This document shows positions 1 to 9,218 of a DNA stretch of 64,000 nucleotides, piece by piece (positions within the stretch are counted from its first letter, which is position 1; each line of letters starts with the position of its first letter). This stretch comes from Chloroflexota bacterium. GTDB taxonomy: Bacteria; Chloroflexota; Anaerolineae; Aggregatilineales; J027. The translations under genes and the position numbers were made by a program. Below the pieces are notes generated by a model. The model had not been told where the DNA came from. It did no database searches and worked only from the letters and a program-made list of their open reading frames with translations. Location: positions 143,526 through 207,525 of the forward strand of contig JACRBG010000043.1 in assembly GCA_016234595.1 (NCBI GenBank), written 5' to 3'.

Positions 1-449
1 GCCGTTCCGAAATTATGGGCCAAGCAGCAGGTGTCACCGTCATCAGCGATTATGCCCATCACCCCACAGCGATTCAGGTGAATTTGGAAGCATGGGCCAA
101 TCGCCCCGGTCTTAATCGGTTATGGGCTGTCTGGCAACCCCACACCTATAATCGCCTGCGTGCCCTCGCGCCGGAATTTGCCGCTTCATTCCAACAAGCC
201 CATCAAGTGTTGGTCACGGATGTTTACTCCGTGCGTGAAACGGTCACCCCCGGCCTAGCTCCACCCGACCTCGTCCAAATGATTCAGGCGGCGGGTCAGC
301 CCCATGCGCGTTATGCTGGCAGCCTTGAACAAACCGCCGAGCTGTTGAGTGAGGAAGTTCAGCGCGGCGATTGTGTCATCATCTTTAGCGCGGGGGACGC
401 CCCTAAGATTGGTACCATGCTGCTGAATGCACTGGGGGCAAAAAAATGA
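1..449 (+). CDS. murC: UDP-N-acetylmuramate--L-alanine ligase MurC, C-terminal part
   Basis: The gene runs in from upstream; the reading frame is open from base 3, so only the last ~149 residues are seen. They form the Mur ligase C-terminal domain. The stretch SDYAHHPTAIQ is the hallmark DYAHHP motif of MurC, and the later WQPHTYNRL matches the family's QPHxYxR motif. MurC adds L-alanine to UDP-MurNAc in the cytoplasm, the first amino-acid step of peptidoglycan synthesis. Its stop codon overlaps the murB start (bases 446-449), which suggests translational coupling. The ATG at base 15 is internal, not the start. Confidence 0.93.
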   Translation, partial: RSEIMGQAAGVTVISDYAHHPTAIQVNLEAWANRPGLNRLWAVWQPHTYNRLRALAPEFAASFQQAHQVLVTDVYSVRETVTPGLAPPDLVQMIQAAGQPHARYAGSLEQTAELLSEEVQRGDCVIIFSAGDAPKIGTMLLNALGAKK

Positions 450-1363
450 TGTTTGCTGCCCTAAAAACCATCCCTGATCTCACCCTAGCCGAAAATGAAC
501 CCATTGCCCGCTACACCGCCGCGCGGTTGGGTGGGCCAGCCGATGCCCTCGCTATCGCCCACAACACCGAGGCTCTTATTCAAGCCGCCCAATGGGCCCA
601 GCAAGCCCAAATTGCATGGGTAGTGTTAGGGGGTGGGGCCAATGTCCTCGTATCGGATGCGGGTTTTCGTGGGTTGGTCATTATCAACCACAGCAAAAAC
701 TTCCATCTTGATTCCGAAACTGGACGGGTCGAGGCCGACAGTGGCGTAACGCTGACACCCCTTGCTCGTCGCTGCATGGCCCAAGGTCTCAAGGGGCTCG
801 AATGGGCCGTAAGTGTACCGGGCACACTCGGCGGGGCGATTGTAAACAACGCGGGGGCCCATGGCGGCGATATGGCCCATAATCTGGTACAAGCCACCCT
901 GCTAGATCTAAATGACTTGACCACCCAAATTTGGCCCATCGACAAAATGACCTATGGCTACCGCTACAGTGCCCTAAAAGGCCAGCGCCAGCGTTATTTG
1001 GTCTTACAGGGCGTGTTGCAACTTAAACCTCACCACGACCCTGTTGAACTCGCCAGTATCGCCGATGGTTTTGTGGCTCATCGCAAAAAGACTCAACCAC
1101 CGGGGGCAAGTTTGGGCAGCATTTTTAAGAACCCCCCCGGCGATTATGCAGGGCGATTAATCGAGGCTTCAGGGCTCAAGGGTTATCAAGTTGGTGGCGT
1201 CCAAGTTTCCCCTATCCATGCTAATTTTATTGTCAATCTTGGCAACGGCACGGCCAGCGATTATTACGGCTTGATTCAGTATGTCCGGCAAAGCGTTTAT
1301 GAAAAAACTGGCGTGCTGCTGGAATTGGAAATTGAACGCATTGGTGAAGGTTTCGCCGAATAG
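446..1363 (+). CDS. murB: UDP-N-acetylenolpyruvoylglucosamine reductase MurB
   Basis: MurB is the FAD enzyme that reduces UDP-GlcNAc-enolpyruvate to UDP-MurNAc with NADPH. The 305-residue product has the FAD-binding region with GGGANVLVSDAGFRG near residues 62-76, the motif YGYRYS near residue 170 and GSIFKNP near residue 225, whose serine is the usual proton donor. The SIFKNP form is typical of type II MurB, which lacks the extra tyrosine loop of the E. coli enzyme. The start overlaps the murC stop, so both are in one operon leading to ftsQ. Length is normal for the family. Confidence 0.95.
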   Translation: MMFAALKTIPDLTLAENEPIARYTAARLGGPADALAIAHNTEALIQAAQWAQQAQIAWVVLGGGANVLVSDAGFRGLVIINHSKNFHLDSETGRVEADSGVTLTPLARRCMAQGLKGLEWAVSVPGTLGGAIVNNAGAHGGDMAHNLVQATLLDLNDLTTQIWPIDKMTYGYRYSALKGQRQRYLVLQGVLQLKPHHDPVELASIADGFVAHRKKTQPPGASLGSIFKNPPGDYAGRLIEASGLKGYQVGGVQVSPIHANFIVNLGNGTASDYYGLIQYVRQSVYEKTGVLLELEIERIGEGFAE

Positions 1364-1427
1364 ACCAAGTGCCTACCCTGTGATACAATGCAGTTGATAA
1401 ATTTGTGAAGTTTGGAACGGTAAGGCC

Positions 1428-2546
1428 GTGACCTCGGTAGATAAACGTCGGCGCGAACGCATTCGAGCTAAACAGGCAGCCCGTTATGTTGCCAACTCAC
1501 AGTCGCCATTAGATGAAGTGGGCGATTTCGAGAGCGAGGCAATTTCGCGTTCCCGCACCACAACGGCTCCACCCGATGGGCATGTTTTGAAAGCACCGGG
1601 TCGTAATGCCCGTCGCCGTCGCTTAGAGGTTCGCCGCGAAGCACGTACTCAAGGCCAAGAAGTCCGCGCTATTAACGAAGCCAAACCGCCCCAGCCTTCA
1701 CGTATGTTTTTTAGTGTAGGGGCAAAAGCTGCCAGTAAACCCGCCTCCCTGAGCAAACGGCGTAGCGCCCGCCAGCGTGAGCATCTGCGTCGTCAAGGCC
1801 TCGACCCCGCTCGACCTGAAGCACGGGTGCGACCACAGGGCGTGGTATGGGTTTCATGGCGTTGGTTTTCTGGGGCACTGACTCTGGTATTGATTTTTGT
1901 GTTATATGCCATGGTCGGCACTGACGTGTTTGTGGTCAATTCCGTTGCAGTGGGTGGCGAAAAATATCTCACCGCCGAGCAAATTTTTGAGGCATCAGGC
2001 GTCGCCAACCGACACCTATTCTGGGTGAATCCCTTAGAAGTCGAACAGCGGCTTGAATCCAATCCCAGTATTGCCGATGCCCAAGTCTATGTCGGCTGGC
2101 CCCCCAACATGGTCTCCATTCTGATTAGCGAACGTGAGCCAGCGTTGGTGTGGGAGCAAGGTAATTTCCGCGTCTGGGTAGATGTCAATGGCATCGTGAT
2201 GTTCCAGCGCGAAGAACGACCCGAATTATTACGGATTGTTAGCCACCAGCAAGATGCTGAACCATTAGGGGTTGGCTCCACCATTGACCGCGAAGTCATC
2301 GCCGGAGCGTTGCAATTGAAAGCCAAATTCCCTACTATAGAAGAGCTTTTATACGACCCAGTCAAAGGGCTGGGTTATCAGGATGGTCGTAATTGGATTG
2401 TCTGGTTTGGGATTGGCACAAACATGGAAATGAAAGTACGTGTCTATGATGCGATTGTAGCAGCCTATGCCATCCAATTCCTTGAAGTTGACGTGTCCGA
2501 CCCAGACCATCCCAGTTTTACAGAACGTTTTCCAACAGATCAATAA
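1428..2546 (+). CDS. ftsQ: Cell division protein FtsQ with long basic N-terminal arm
   Basis: FtsQ/DivIB is the bitopic divisome protein that links the cytoplasmic ring to septal wall synthesis. The 372-residue product has one membrane helix at about residues 146-167, followed by a POTRA domain (about 169-238) and a beta domain. The position between murB and ftsA is the classical one. Translation starts at a GTG; no better start lies nearby. Unusual is the cytoplasmic arm of about 140 residues with three arginine clusters (about 7-19, 59-80 and 110-135); in most bacteria this arm is much shorter. The arm stays in frame with no stop and has the same codon use as the rest, so it is probably translated. 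Confidence 0.88.
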   Translation: MTSVDKRRRERIRAKQAARYVANSQSPLDEVGDFESEAISRSRTTTAPPDGHVLKAPGRNARRRRLEVRREARTQGQEVRAINEAKPPQPSRMFFSVGAKAASKPASLSKRRSARQREHLRRQGLDPARPEARVRPQGVVWVSWRWFSGALTLVLIFVLYAMVGTDVFVVNSVAVGGEKYLTAEQIFEASGVANRHLFWVNPLEVEQRLESNPSIADAQVYVGWPPNMVSILISEREPALVWEQGNFRVWVDVNGIVMFQREERPELLRIVSHQQDAEPLGVGSTIDREVIAGALQLKAKFPTIEELLYDPVKGLGYQDGRNWIVWFGIGTNMEMKVRVYDAIVAAYAIQFLEVDVSDPDHPSFTERFPTDQ

Positions 2547-2569
2547 AACCCACCACAGGTTGAGTTTGA

Positions 2570-3838
2570 ATGGGTGAGCTAGTTGTCGGTATTGATATAG
2601 GGACTACCAAAATTTGCACCATCGTCGGTGAAGTTCGCACCAACGACACCTTTATTTTAGGGGTGGGGGTCGAACCCGCACGGGGGATGCGCAAAGGCAT
2701 GGTCACAGATGTTGACCAACTTAGCGCCAGCATTTCATCTTCAGTGCATAAAGCCGAACGTGCCAGTGGTTATGAAATTGGGCGGGCGTTTGTCTCGCTG
2801 TCCGCTAACCACATCCAAAGCACCAACAATATGGGTGTGACGGGCATCTCTGGGACACGCGAAGTTGAATTAGGCGATGTGGAACGGGCGATGGATGCCG
2901 CGCGTGCTTTTCCCATCCCCCATGGCCGTGAGATTTTGCATGTCATCCCCCGCCGCTACAATTTGGATGAACATCAAGGTATCCGCAGCCCACTTGGAAT
3001 GCATGGATTCCGCCTCGAGGTCGAATCACACATTATCATGGCCTCCAGTTCCAGTCTGCGTAATCTGGAAAAATGTGTCGAAAATGCCGGGGTCTACGTG
3101 GATCGTTTTATTTTGAATCCACTGGCTTCGGGCGATGTCACCGTCACCCCGACCGAACGTGAGTCTGGTGTGATGGTCTTGGATATTGGGGGTGGCACCA
3201 CCGACATCGCCATTTTTAATGAAGGCACCATCTGGCACACCGCCGCGATTTCAGTCGGTGGACAGCACGTCACTAACGACATTGCGCACGGCCTCAATCT
3301 ACCCTTCGAATTAGCCGAGGCCGTTAAATTAGAATATGGTCACGCCGACCCGCGTGAAATCAATCCCCTTGAGACTTTCCCCGTCCAACCCTTTGGCGAA
3401 GAACATCTCAGCAAGGTTAAACGCAGCGATTTAGTCATGATCGTCAATGCTCGTATCACCGAGTTATTTGAACTGATTGAACAAGAGGTTCAAAAAAGCG
3501 GTTTTGAAGGGATGCTCCCCGCTGGGGTTGTCCTAACAGGTGGGGCCAGTTTGCTTCCCGGTATGAAAACCGTCGCCAACCGAATTTTGAAGGTTCCGGC
3601 CCGGCTGGCCCAACCTGATAATGTGACGGGCATGTCAGATATGCTGCGGAGTCCCGCCTATAGTACATCCGTAGGATTGCTGAGACTGGGCCTTATCATG
3701 GATATTGAAGATACCCGTCGCGCTAATTTACGGAAAAATGGCCGAACACGCCAAGCAACCGATAATAGTGCCGGGATAGGCAAAATTTTTGGAAAAATCG
3801 TTAAGAGATTCTTGCCGGAAGATGAAAATTTGCCTTGA
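2570..3838 (+). CDS. ftsA: Cell division protein FtsA
   Basis: FtsA is the actin-like membrane tether of FtsZ. The 422-residue product opens with the phosphate-1 loop VGIDIGTTKIC (about 6-16) and carries the second nucleotide motif LDIGGGTTDIAIF (about 204-216), with the FtsA-specific SHS2 insert between. The last residues, about 396-415 (GIGKIFGKIVKRFLP), can form the amphipathic membrane-targeting helix expected for FtsA. It lies 23 bases after ftsQ and 180 bases before ftsZ. The upstream ribosome-binding site is weak, so translation may depend on ftsQ. Confidence 0.95.
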   Translation: MGELVVGIDIGTTKICTIVGEVRTNDTFILGVGVEPARGMRKGMVTDVDQLSASISSSVHKAERASGYEIGRAFVSLSANHIQSTNNMGVTGISGTREVELGDVERAMDAARAFPIPHGREILHVIPRRYNLDEHQGIRSPLGMHGFRLEVESHIIMASSSSLRNLEKCVENAGVYVDRFILNPLASGDVTVTPTERESGVMVLDIGGGTTDIAIFNEGTIWHTAAISVGGQHVTNDIAHGLNLPFELAEAVKLEYGHADPREINPLETFPVQPFGEEHLSKVKRSDLVMIVNARITELFELIEQEVQKSGFEGMLPAGVVLTGGASLLPGMKTVANRILKVPARLAQPDNVTGMSDMLRSPAYSTSVGLLRLGLIMDIEDTRRANLRKNGRTRQATDNSAGIGKIFGKIVKRFLPEDENLP

Positions 3839-4018
3839 AACGAATTCTGGTTTAATCTGTTATTCATGAAGAAACAACAGAAAAAACAAACCAAGTCTTA
3901 ACCTTGGGTAGTTATGAAGACGGTTTGCGTGTTCTTCACAAATTTCATAAACTGGTAATGGTATCACCCTTGATCCTATAAAGGCAGTTATTTGCCTGTG
4001 GGGGAAGTAGAGAATTTT

Positions 4019-5341
4019 ATGTCAACAGACTTTTTACACTCAGCCGCCGAAGATAATTTTGCACACATTAAAGTTGTTGGTGTGGGTGGCGGTGGTGGTA
4101 ATGCCGTTAACCGCATGATTGATGAAGGCATGGGCGGAGTTGAATTTATTGCGATCAACACCGATTCACAGGCTCTTATCCTCAGCAAAGCCAAAACTCG
4201 TGTTCGTATTGGAGACAAGCTCACGCGTGGGCTAGGTGCAGGCGGCAACCCAGAAATTGGGCGCAAGGCCGCTGAAGAAAGCGTTGATGAAATTTATGAA
4301 GTCCTGCGCGGAGCCGACATGGTGTTTATCACCTGTGGCATGGGGGGTGGCACCGGAACAGGGGCAGCCCCAATTGTTGCCCAAGCCGCCCGCGAATTAG
4401 GCGCATTGACCATTGGTGTCGTAACCCGCCCCTTTACCTTTGAGGGTGCGCGTCGCCAACAATCTTCTGAATCAGGCATTGAAGCCGTTAAAGGTCAGGT
4501 GGATACTCTCATTGTTATCCCCAATGACCGTCTGCTCCAAATTGTGGATAAGAAAGCCAGCCTACAACAAGCCTTTGCGATGGCCGATGACGTGCTACGA
4601 CAGGGTATTCAGGGTATTTCCGAATTAATTACCGTGCCCGGTCTCATCAATCTCGACTTCAATGACGTGCGAGCCATTATGAGTGAAGGTGGCGCTGCCT
4701 TGATGGCGGTTGGTCGTGCCAAAGGCGAAGATCGTGCCCGTCAAGCTGCCGAAGCCGCTATTTCCAGTAGCCTGCTCGATGTCACCATTGATGGCGCGCG
4801 CGGTATTCTGTTTAATGTGACCGGCGGCCCGAACATGAGTCTGTTTGAAGTCAACGAAGCTGCTGCGATTATCAAAGAAACCGCCCATCCCGATGTCAAC
4901 CTCATCTTCGGTGCGGTCATTGATGACAATATGGCCGACGAAATCCGTATTACGGTTATTGCTACTGGGTTTGAGCAGGGCACCCGCGTTGGAGTACGTC
5001 GCCCAAACCAACCAGCCAGCAATGAATGGTCGCAGCCTCGCCAGCAATATCAGGCTCCCCAACAGCCGCAATATCAGCCACAACCAACCTATTATCAACA
5101 ACCGCCTGCTCAACAGCATCAGGCCCCGCCGCCACCTCCTCAATATCAACCCCAACAACCGCCACCCGCTGTTGAGCCACCTGCCACACCACCGCCACCG
5201 CAATATCAACCACCCGTGCAGCAGCAGCCCCAATCCCCAGCGCAGCAACCACCACGTAAAGAAGAACTGCCTGTGCGCGGGTATGAATCATCCGAAGACT
5301 TGGATATTCCCGCCTTCCTGCGCCGGAACAAAGATCGCTAG
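4019..5341 (+). CDS. ftsZ: Cell division protein FtsZ
   Basis: FtsZ is the tubulin-like GTPase that forms the division ring. The ATG at 4019 (product 440 residues) is preferred over an in-frame TTG at 3992 because the protein then begins just before the globular domain and the GGGGAAG upstream gives a ribosome-binding site. Visible are [14 protein letters not shown] (G1), the signature [10 protein letters not shown] at about 103-112 and NxDF later. From about residue 340 a linker very rich in Pro, Gln and Tyr runs for ~80 residues to the conserved tail [10 protein letters not shown] that binds FtsA. A terminator follows, so ftsZ ends the cluster. Confidence 0.96.
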   Translation: MSTDFLHSAAEDNFAHIKVVGVGGGGGNAVNRMIDEGMGGVEFIAINTDSQALILSKAKTRVRIGDKLTRGLGAGGNPEIGRKAAEESVDEIYEVLRGADMVFITCGMGGGTGTGAAPIVAQAARELGALTIGVVTRPFTFEGARRQQSSESGIEAVKGQVDTLIVIPNDRLLQIVDKKASLQQAFAMADDVLRQGIQGISELITVPGLINLDFNDVRAIMSEGGAALMAVGRAKGEDRARQAAEAAISSSLLDVTIDGARGILFNVTGGPNMSLFEVNEAAAIIKETAHPDVNLIFGAVIDDNMADEIRITVIATGFEQGTRVGVRRPNQPASNEWSQPRQQYQAPQQPQYQPQPTYYQQPPAQQHQAPPPPPQYQPQQPPPAVEPPATPPPPQYQPPVQQQPQSPAQQPPRKEELPVRGYESSEDLDIPAFLRRNKDR

Positions 5342-5371
5342 TCTTTCAAAGTCCATCCAACTGAACCCACG

Positions 5372-5404
5372 CCCCTCATTGGCAACCGCTAATGAGGGGT
5401 TTTT
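5372..5404 (+). terminator. Rho-independent terminator after ftsZ
   Basis: CCCCTCATT (5372-5380) and AATGAGGGG (5391-5399) form a perfect 9-bp stem with a 10-base loop, followed by TTTTT. It lies 31 bases after the ftsZ stop and closes the division cluster. Confidence 0.88.
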
Positions 5405-5466
5405 GATTGAGCAATTTTGCCAACCACCCACTTTTTAGCGGTTATGATTTCATTCCGATGTTACAC

Positions 5467-5495
5467 TTGGAGCGAAACTTTTTTTAAATTACATT
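5467..5495 (+). promoter_or_regulatory. Candidate sigma-70 promoter of the response regulator
   Basis: TTGGAG (5467-5472) and TACATT (5490-5495) are separated by 17 bases and lie just before the ribosome-binding site GAGGAG at about 5504-5509. It follows the ftsZ terminator, so a new promoter is expected here. Pattern match only. Confidence 0.4.
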
Positions 5496-5515
5496 GATAG
5501 GGTGAGGAGCAAATA

Positions 5516-5890
5516 ATGACAGCGATTTTGATGGTTGAAGATGATGCCCCGATGGCTGGGTTATATGGACGTGCATTGGCAGGTCAAGGGCATCATGTTA
5601 TGATTGCGACAGGCAACCAAAAAGCGATCGAGATTTTACAAAGTAGCCATATTGATTTGATTATTTTGGACATGACCTTACCCGATGGGCCGGGAACGCA
5701 ATTATTAGATTTTTTAGAAGCCCATCCCAATTTACAGCAAGCCATTCCCGTGATCATTACAACCGGTTTTGTACGCTACCTTAAACAAGGCGAACGAAAT
5801 CCAGTGGTAGAAACTTTAACCAAGCCTGTGACACCCTCACAGCTTATTCAATCCGTGAGTGCGGCGCTTGATAACCTACGTGAAGGCTAA
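5516..5890 (+). CDS. Receiver-only response regulator
   Basis: The 124-residue product is a single CheY-like receiver domain without an output domain. The acidic pair is E8-D9-D10, the phospho-acceptor is D52 in LIILDMTLPDGPG, the conserved Thr is at 82 or 83, and the conserved Lys is K103 in LTKPVTP. Such proteins pass phosphoryl groups or act by binding partners. No kinase is adjacent; the nearest histidine kinase is ~32 kb away. The next gene starts inside its 3' end. A good ribosome-binding site (GAGGAG) precedes the ATG. Confidence 0.9.
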   Translation: MTAILMVEDDAPMAGLYGRALAGQGHHVMIATGNQKAIEILQSSHIDLIILDMTLPDGPGTQLLDFLEAHPNLQQAIPVIITTGFVRYLKQGERNPVVETLTKPVTPSQLIQSVSAALDNLREG

Positions 5891-6647
5891 TTTGCGTTTT
5901 TGGTTGGCCCTGCTGGTGGGATGCTGTTTTTTACCACTCGCTCCCTCAGCAACCGCCCAAGATAACCCAACCCAAGACCGTGTTTTTGAATTAATGGACG
6001 AAATTGAGAACACTTATGGGGTTGGGTTTGCCTATCCAGTGGAATGGCAAGCCGCCAGCGCTAATGAAGTAATTCAATTTAACGACTACCTGACAGTCAT
6101 CTTAGAATCATTAGCGCGAATCTCAGAAACCCTGTACGCACTTGGCGCTGACCCCAATGACCCCACCCGCATGACCCCCGCCGACTATTTTCGACTGCAT
6201 TTTGACAACGCCCATATCGTCATTGACCGCACCACCCAACTTGGCAGCAATTTTGCGGGTAAAACCAATCCCATTTATGGCAATGGGGCTATTGTGGGTT
6301 ATTCCATCCAATTAACCGGTGAAGGAATGCGCCAGCCCTTTACCCTAGCCCATGAACTCGGCCATGTGGTGGATAGTTTGTTAACCGACCTACCCCATAC
6401 TCAGCACGTCGAATTTTTGGGTGGGGAATGGGCCGCAACCGCGTGGATTCCCGGCAAAGGCTATATCGGCAATGAGCATATGTTTCCGCGTGCCGTGGGT
6501 GGCCCCAATGAAGATTTTGCTGATACCTTCGGACAAATGATGATGGGCAAACTCAGCCCGCTTAACAGTACCGCACCACGTTGGTCATTTATGGTCACAC
6601 ATATCCATGAGTGGCTAGAAGCCATCCGTAACCTGCCTGCAAACTAA
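5880..6647 (+). CDS. Exported HExxH-type putative metalloprotein
   Basis: The product is about 255 residues. A signal peptide is visible with the GTG at 5880 (KANLRFWLALLVGCCFLPLAPSATAQ); a GTG at 5859 would only add seven residues. The motif TLAHELGHVVDS (H158, E159, H162 in this numbering) is a zinc-protease HExxH followed by Gly-His, and downstream NEDFADTFGQM could give a third ligand. This looks like a secreted zincin-fold protein, but no named family is recognised and activity is inferred. It overlaps the response regulator by 11 bases and lies 124 bases before an L,D-transpeptidase, so a cell-envelope role is possible. Confidence 0.7.
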   Translation: MKANLRFWLALLVGCCFLPLAPSATAQDNPTQDRVFELMDEIENTYGVGFAYPVEWQAASANEVIQFNDYLTVILESLARISETLYALGADPNDPTRMTPADYFRLHFDNAHIVIDRTTQLGSNFAGKTNPIYGNGAIVGYSIQLTGEGMRQPFTLAHELGHVVDSLLTDLPHTQHVEFLGGEWAATAWIPGKGYIGNEHMFPRAVGGPNEDFADTFGQMMMGKLSPLNSTAPRWSFMVTHIHEWLEAIRNLPAN

Positions 6648-6771
6648 TATCTGTCAAATTATCGTTGTGATTTTAGCAGCTTGCCAGAGGTTGACATTAC
6701 ACGGCAAGGTGTTTACGATTCATAGGCATCTTTTTAACGGAAGTTTATTATTTTGTGGAGTAGTGTGGGCG

Positions 6772-7767
6772 ATGAGAAGAATAATCTTCGCAGCAATGGT
6801 CTTTGCCCTAATCTGTCTAAGTTTTGCCAACACCCGTGTAGTTTCCCCTATCGTTTCCTCGGTCGTTCCCCATGCCGCGCCAGCCCATGCTGACGGGGGA
6901 GCCCTATTCGGTGTGGGCGAGTGTTCAAAATTAACCCAAGAAACACCGCGCTCCGATGAATGTGATGCCGAAATCGCGGCCAATCCACTACCGGAATTGG
7001 TCCACCCTGTTGATTATGATGAAACCCGTGATGGTAAAGGTCATCCCCGCAGTGTTATGTTGCCCGAAGCTGGCCTACCTTTCCCTATCGCATGGCAAAA
7101 GCGCCCTTGGTATTTTAGTGATGCCCCCGGTGTGTTGCCTGCTGCGGATGATTGGACCAACGCCCGCCTAATTGGACATTATGCCATGTATTATGCCTAT
7201 GCCGTGGTTGAAGCCGACCATGCCCTATGGTATCTGATTGGCCCCGGTGAGTGGATGAAAGATGAATTTGTGTCGGTGCTGCAAATTCCCGAACGCCCTG
7301 AACAAGTTTCTGGCCCATGGGTTGCTATTGATGTCACCCAACAAACGTTAGTTGCCTTTATAGATGATACTCCAGTGTATGCCACCCTTGTTTCGACTGG
7401 CTATTGGATCTTGACCGATACTGGGCTTTTCCAAGTCTATGCCCGCACGCTATCCACCACGATGTCTGGCCCACCCGGTGCAAATCCACCTGAATACATC
7501 CTCCCTGCAACGCCTTGGGTCCAGTTTTTTAACCACGATGAAGCGCTGCACGGAGCTTACTATCACAATTATTTTGGTATGAAGCGCAGTCACGGCTGTG
7601 TCAATTTAGCCCCCGGTGATGCCGAATGGGTTTGGAATTTCTTTGACCAAACCGCTGACCAATGGCATCCGAGTGGTACCGATACTTTCTTTGTAGACCA
7701 TCCCGAAAAAGCCCCTTGGGTGTTGGTCTATGAAAGTCCCGATGTACCCGTAGAACCCACATGGTAA
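6772..7767 (+). CDS. Exported L,D-transpeptidase (YkuD domain)
   Basis: L,D-transpeptidases make 3-3 cross-links in peptidoglycan or attach proteins to it. The 331-residue product starts at ATG 6772, after the purine-rich GTGGAG, with a signal peptide (MRRIIFAAMVFALICLSFA). The YkuD domain holds the catalytic motif SHGCVNL at about 273-279, with Cys276 the nucleophile and His274 upstream, and the substrate-side histidines HGAYYHNYFG just before. The N-terminal ~150 residues after the signal are not assigned. A reading frame open back to 6667 would put the signal peptide inside the protein, so it is rejected. The next gene starts 8 bases after the stop. Confidence 0.9.
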   Translation: MRRIIFAAMVFALICLSFANTRVVSPIVSSVVPHAAPAHADGGALFGVGECSKLTQETPRSDECDAEIAANPLPELVHPVDYDETRDGKGHPRSVMLPEAGLPFPIAWQKRPWYFSDAPGVLPAADDWTNARLIGHYAMYYAYAVVEADHALWYLIGPGEWMKDEFVSVLQIPERPEQVSGPWVAIDVTQQTLVAFIDDTPVYATLVSTGYWILTDTGLFQVYARTLSTTMSGPPGANPPEYILPATPWVQFFNHDEALHGAYYHNYFGMKRSHGCVNLAPGDAEWVWNFFDQTADQWHPSGTDTFFVDHPEKAPWVLVYESPDVPVEPTW

Positions 7768-7775
7768 AGGACAGA

Positions 7776-9164
7776 ATGAAGCGACAATCTTCTTTAATAG
7801 TCATCATGGCGCTGGCCTTGCTGGTCGGCGCTTTTTTCCCGTCCACTTTCCTAGCGTCGGTTGCTCATGCCCAAAATCCAGCCGTCGTCGTGGTCTATAC
7901 CGATCTAAACGACAATATCTTATTGTTTGATTCGTCTACTGGTGCAACCCAGACCCTAATCGCCGCCGAAGCAGGTCGCCGGATCGAGTATCGGATATTG
8001 CTTTCGCCCGATAATTCCAAAGTGGCGATCTATTCCTATAGTTTTGATCTAGCCGCCGCCCGTGCTGGTGATACCACCAGCGTACAAGATACCCTCGCCA
8101 TTTTCACCCTACCCGAAGGTGAAAACCTGATGAGTGAGACGTTGATGCTGCCTAATATCTTAGGGGTCGGCTCCAATGAAGATGAATTCCCACCCATGAG
8201 CATCAGCGATTTTGTGGCATGGTCGCCAGACGGCAGTCGTATTGCATGGATTACCAATAATCCCGGCTGGAATACAGTTCATGTGTACCCCAGCAGTCTA
8301 AACTCCCAACCCGTCCAAGACCTGATTCCAAACGAGGCCAGCGTCGGTCAACTCAGCACCCTGCGTTGGTCACCCGACGGTACTCAATTGGCCTACACCA
8401 GTGTGACCAGCTTCAAAAGTGAGGATGGTAGCCCCCAAACCAATGGGGTGTATACCTATTCTCTCACCGATAACAGCGGCGAATCACTCACGGTTGATAA
8501 TAGCGGCGCTGCCTATTGGTTTTTGGGCTGGGATACGGACAATAGTTTGTTGTGGTCGCCTTTTGGAATTGATGCCGGGGCGACGGGACTGTATCGCTAT
8601 GACCTTGCCGCTGGAACTGACACCGCCATTATCCCGACCAGTCAACCGATGTCACGTGCCGCGATTGACGCCACCACCCAAACCGTCGCGTTTGCAGTAC
8701 CCAATCTAAGCACTGATGGCAGCACCACCCAAGCTGGCCTTGCACCGGGAGCATACGTCCTTGGGGCCGACGATCAACCCCAAAAGGTCTTTACCGCCGA
8801 TAACCTCTACGGAGTCAATTTCATCCAATCAGATTTGTTGGAAGTTGGGGATGATGTCATTATCCGCCTCAGCAACAACACCCAACTCAATATGAACCTG
8901 CTGCGCCGAGCGATTTTTTCACCTGATGGGACACAGGCTGTTGGGGAAAAAGAATCCAAAACCTTTTTGCGCGAACTGGCAACCGAGGCCGAAACGGAAA
9001 TCTACTCCCTCTACTTTGTGGACGGGGCTTGGCTCGATGCTAGTAGCGTAATAATGAAAGTCGGCGCCTATGGCTCAGTCATTGGTGTTTGGCAAGTGGG
9101 TGGTAGTCTTACGCAGTTGATCGAAGATTCAGGTGACGGCCCATTTGTGGGTGTATTGCGTTAG
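7776..9164 (+). CDS. Exported beta-propeller protein (TolB/WD40-like repeats)
   Basis: The product has a signal peptide (MKRQSSLIVIMALALLVGAFFPSTFLASVAHAQ is within the first ~33 residues) and repeated blade motifs such as AWSPDGSRIAWI and RWSPDGTQLAYT, which are typical of TolB/PD40 propellers. No catalytic motif is visible; a binding or scaffold role outside the membrane is likely. The start at 7776 follows the ribosome-binding site AAAGGA that overlaps the stop of the L,D-transpeptidase gene, so the two are co-transcribed. An ATG at 7761 is in frame as an alternative, overlapping that stop. Confidence 0.75.
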   Translation: MKRQSSLIVIMALALLVGAFFPSTFLASVAHAQNPAVVVVYTDLNDNILLFDSSTGATQTLIAAEAGRRIEYRILLSPDNSKVAIYSYSFDLAAARAGDTTSVQDTLAIFTLPEGENLMSETLMLPNILGVGSNEDEFPPMSISDFVAWSPDGSRIAWITNNPGWNTVHVYPSSLNSQPVQDLIPNEASVGQLSTLRWSPDGTQLAYTSVTSFKSEDGSPQTNGVYTYSLTDNSGESLTVDNSGAAYWFLGWDTDNSLLWSPFGIDAGATGLYRYDLAAGTDTAIIPTSQPMSRAAIDATTQTVAFAVPNLSTDGSTTQAGLAPGAYVLGADDQPQKVFTADNLYGVNFIQSDLLEVGDDVIIRLSNNTQLNMNLLRRAIFSPDGTQAVGEKESKTFLRELATEAETEIYSLYFVDGAWLDASSVIMKVGAYGSVIGVWQVGGSLTQLIEDSGDGPFVGVLR

Positions 9165-9218
9165 AATCGTGCTTTGTAAGTCAATTCAAGTTGAGGGGGA
9201 AAATCAGCGAGGTGGTTT

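Noticed and set aside
4625..5248. Long open frame on the minus strand across ftsZ
   Set aside because: It is the antisense of the FtsZ core and its repetitive Pro/Gln linker; it has a low-complexity Leu/Arg/Trp product and no family features.
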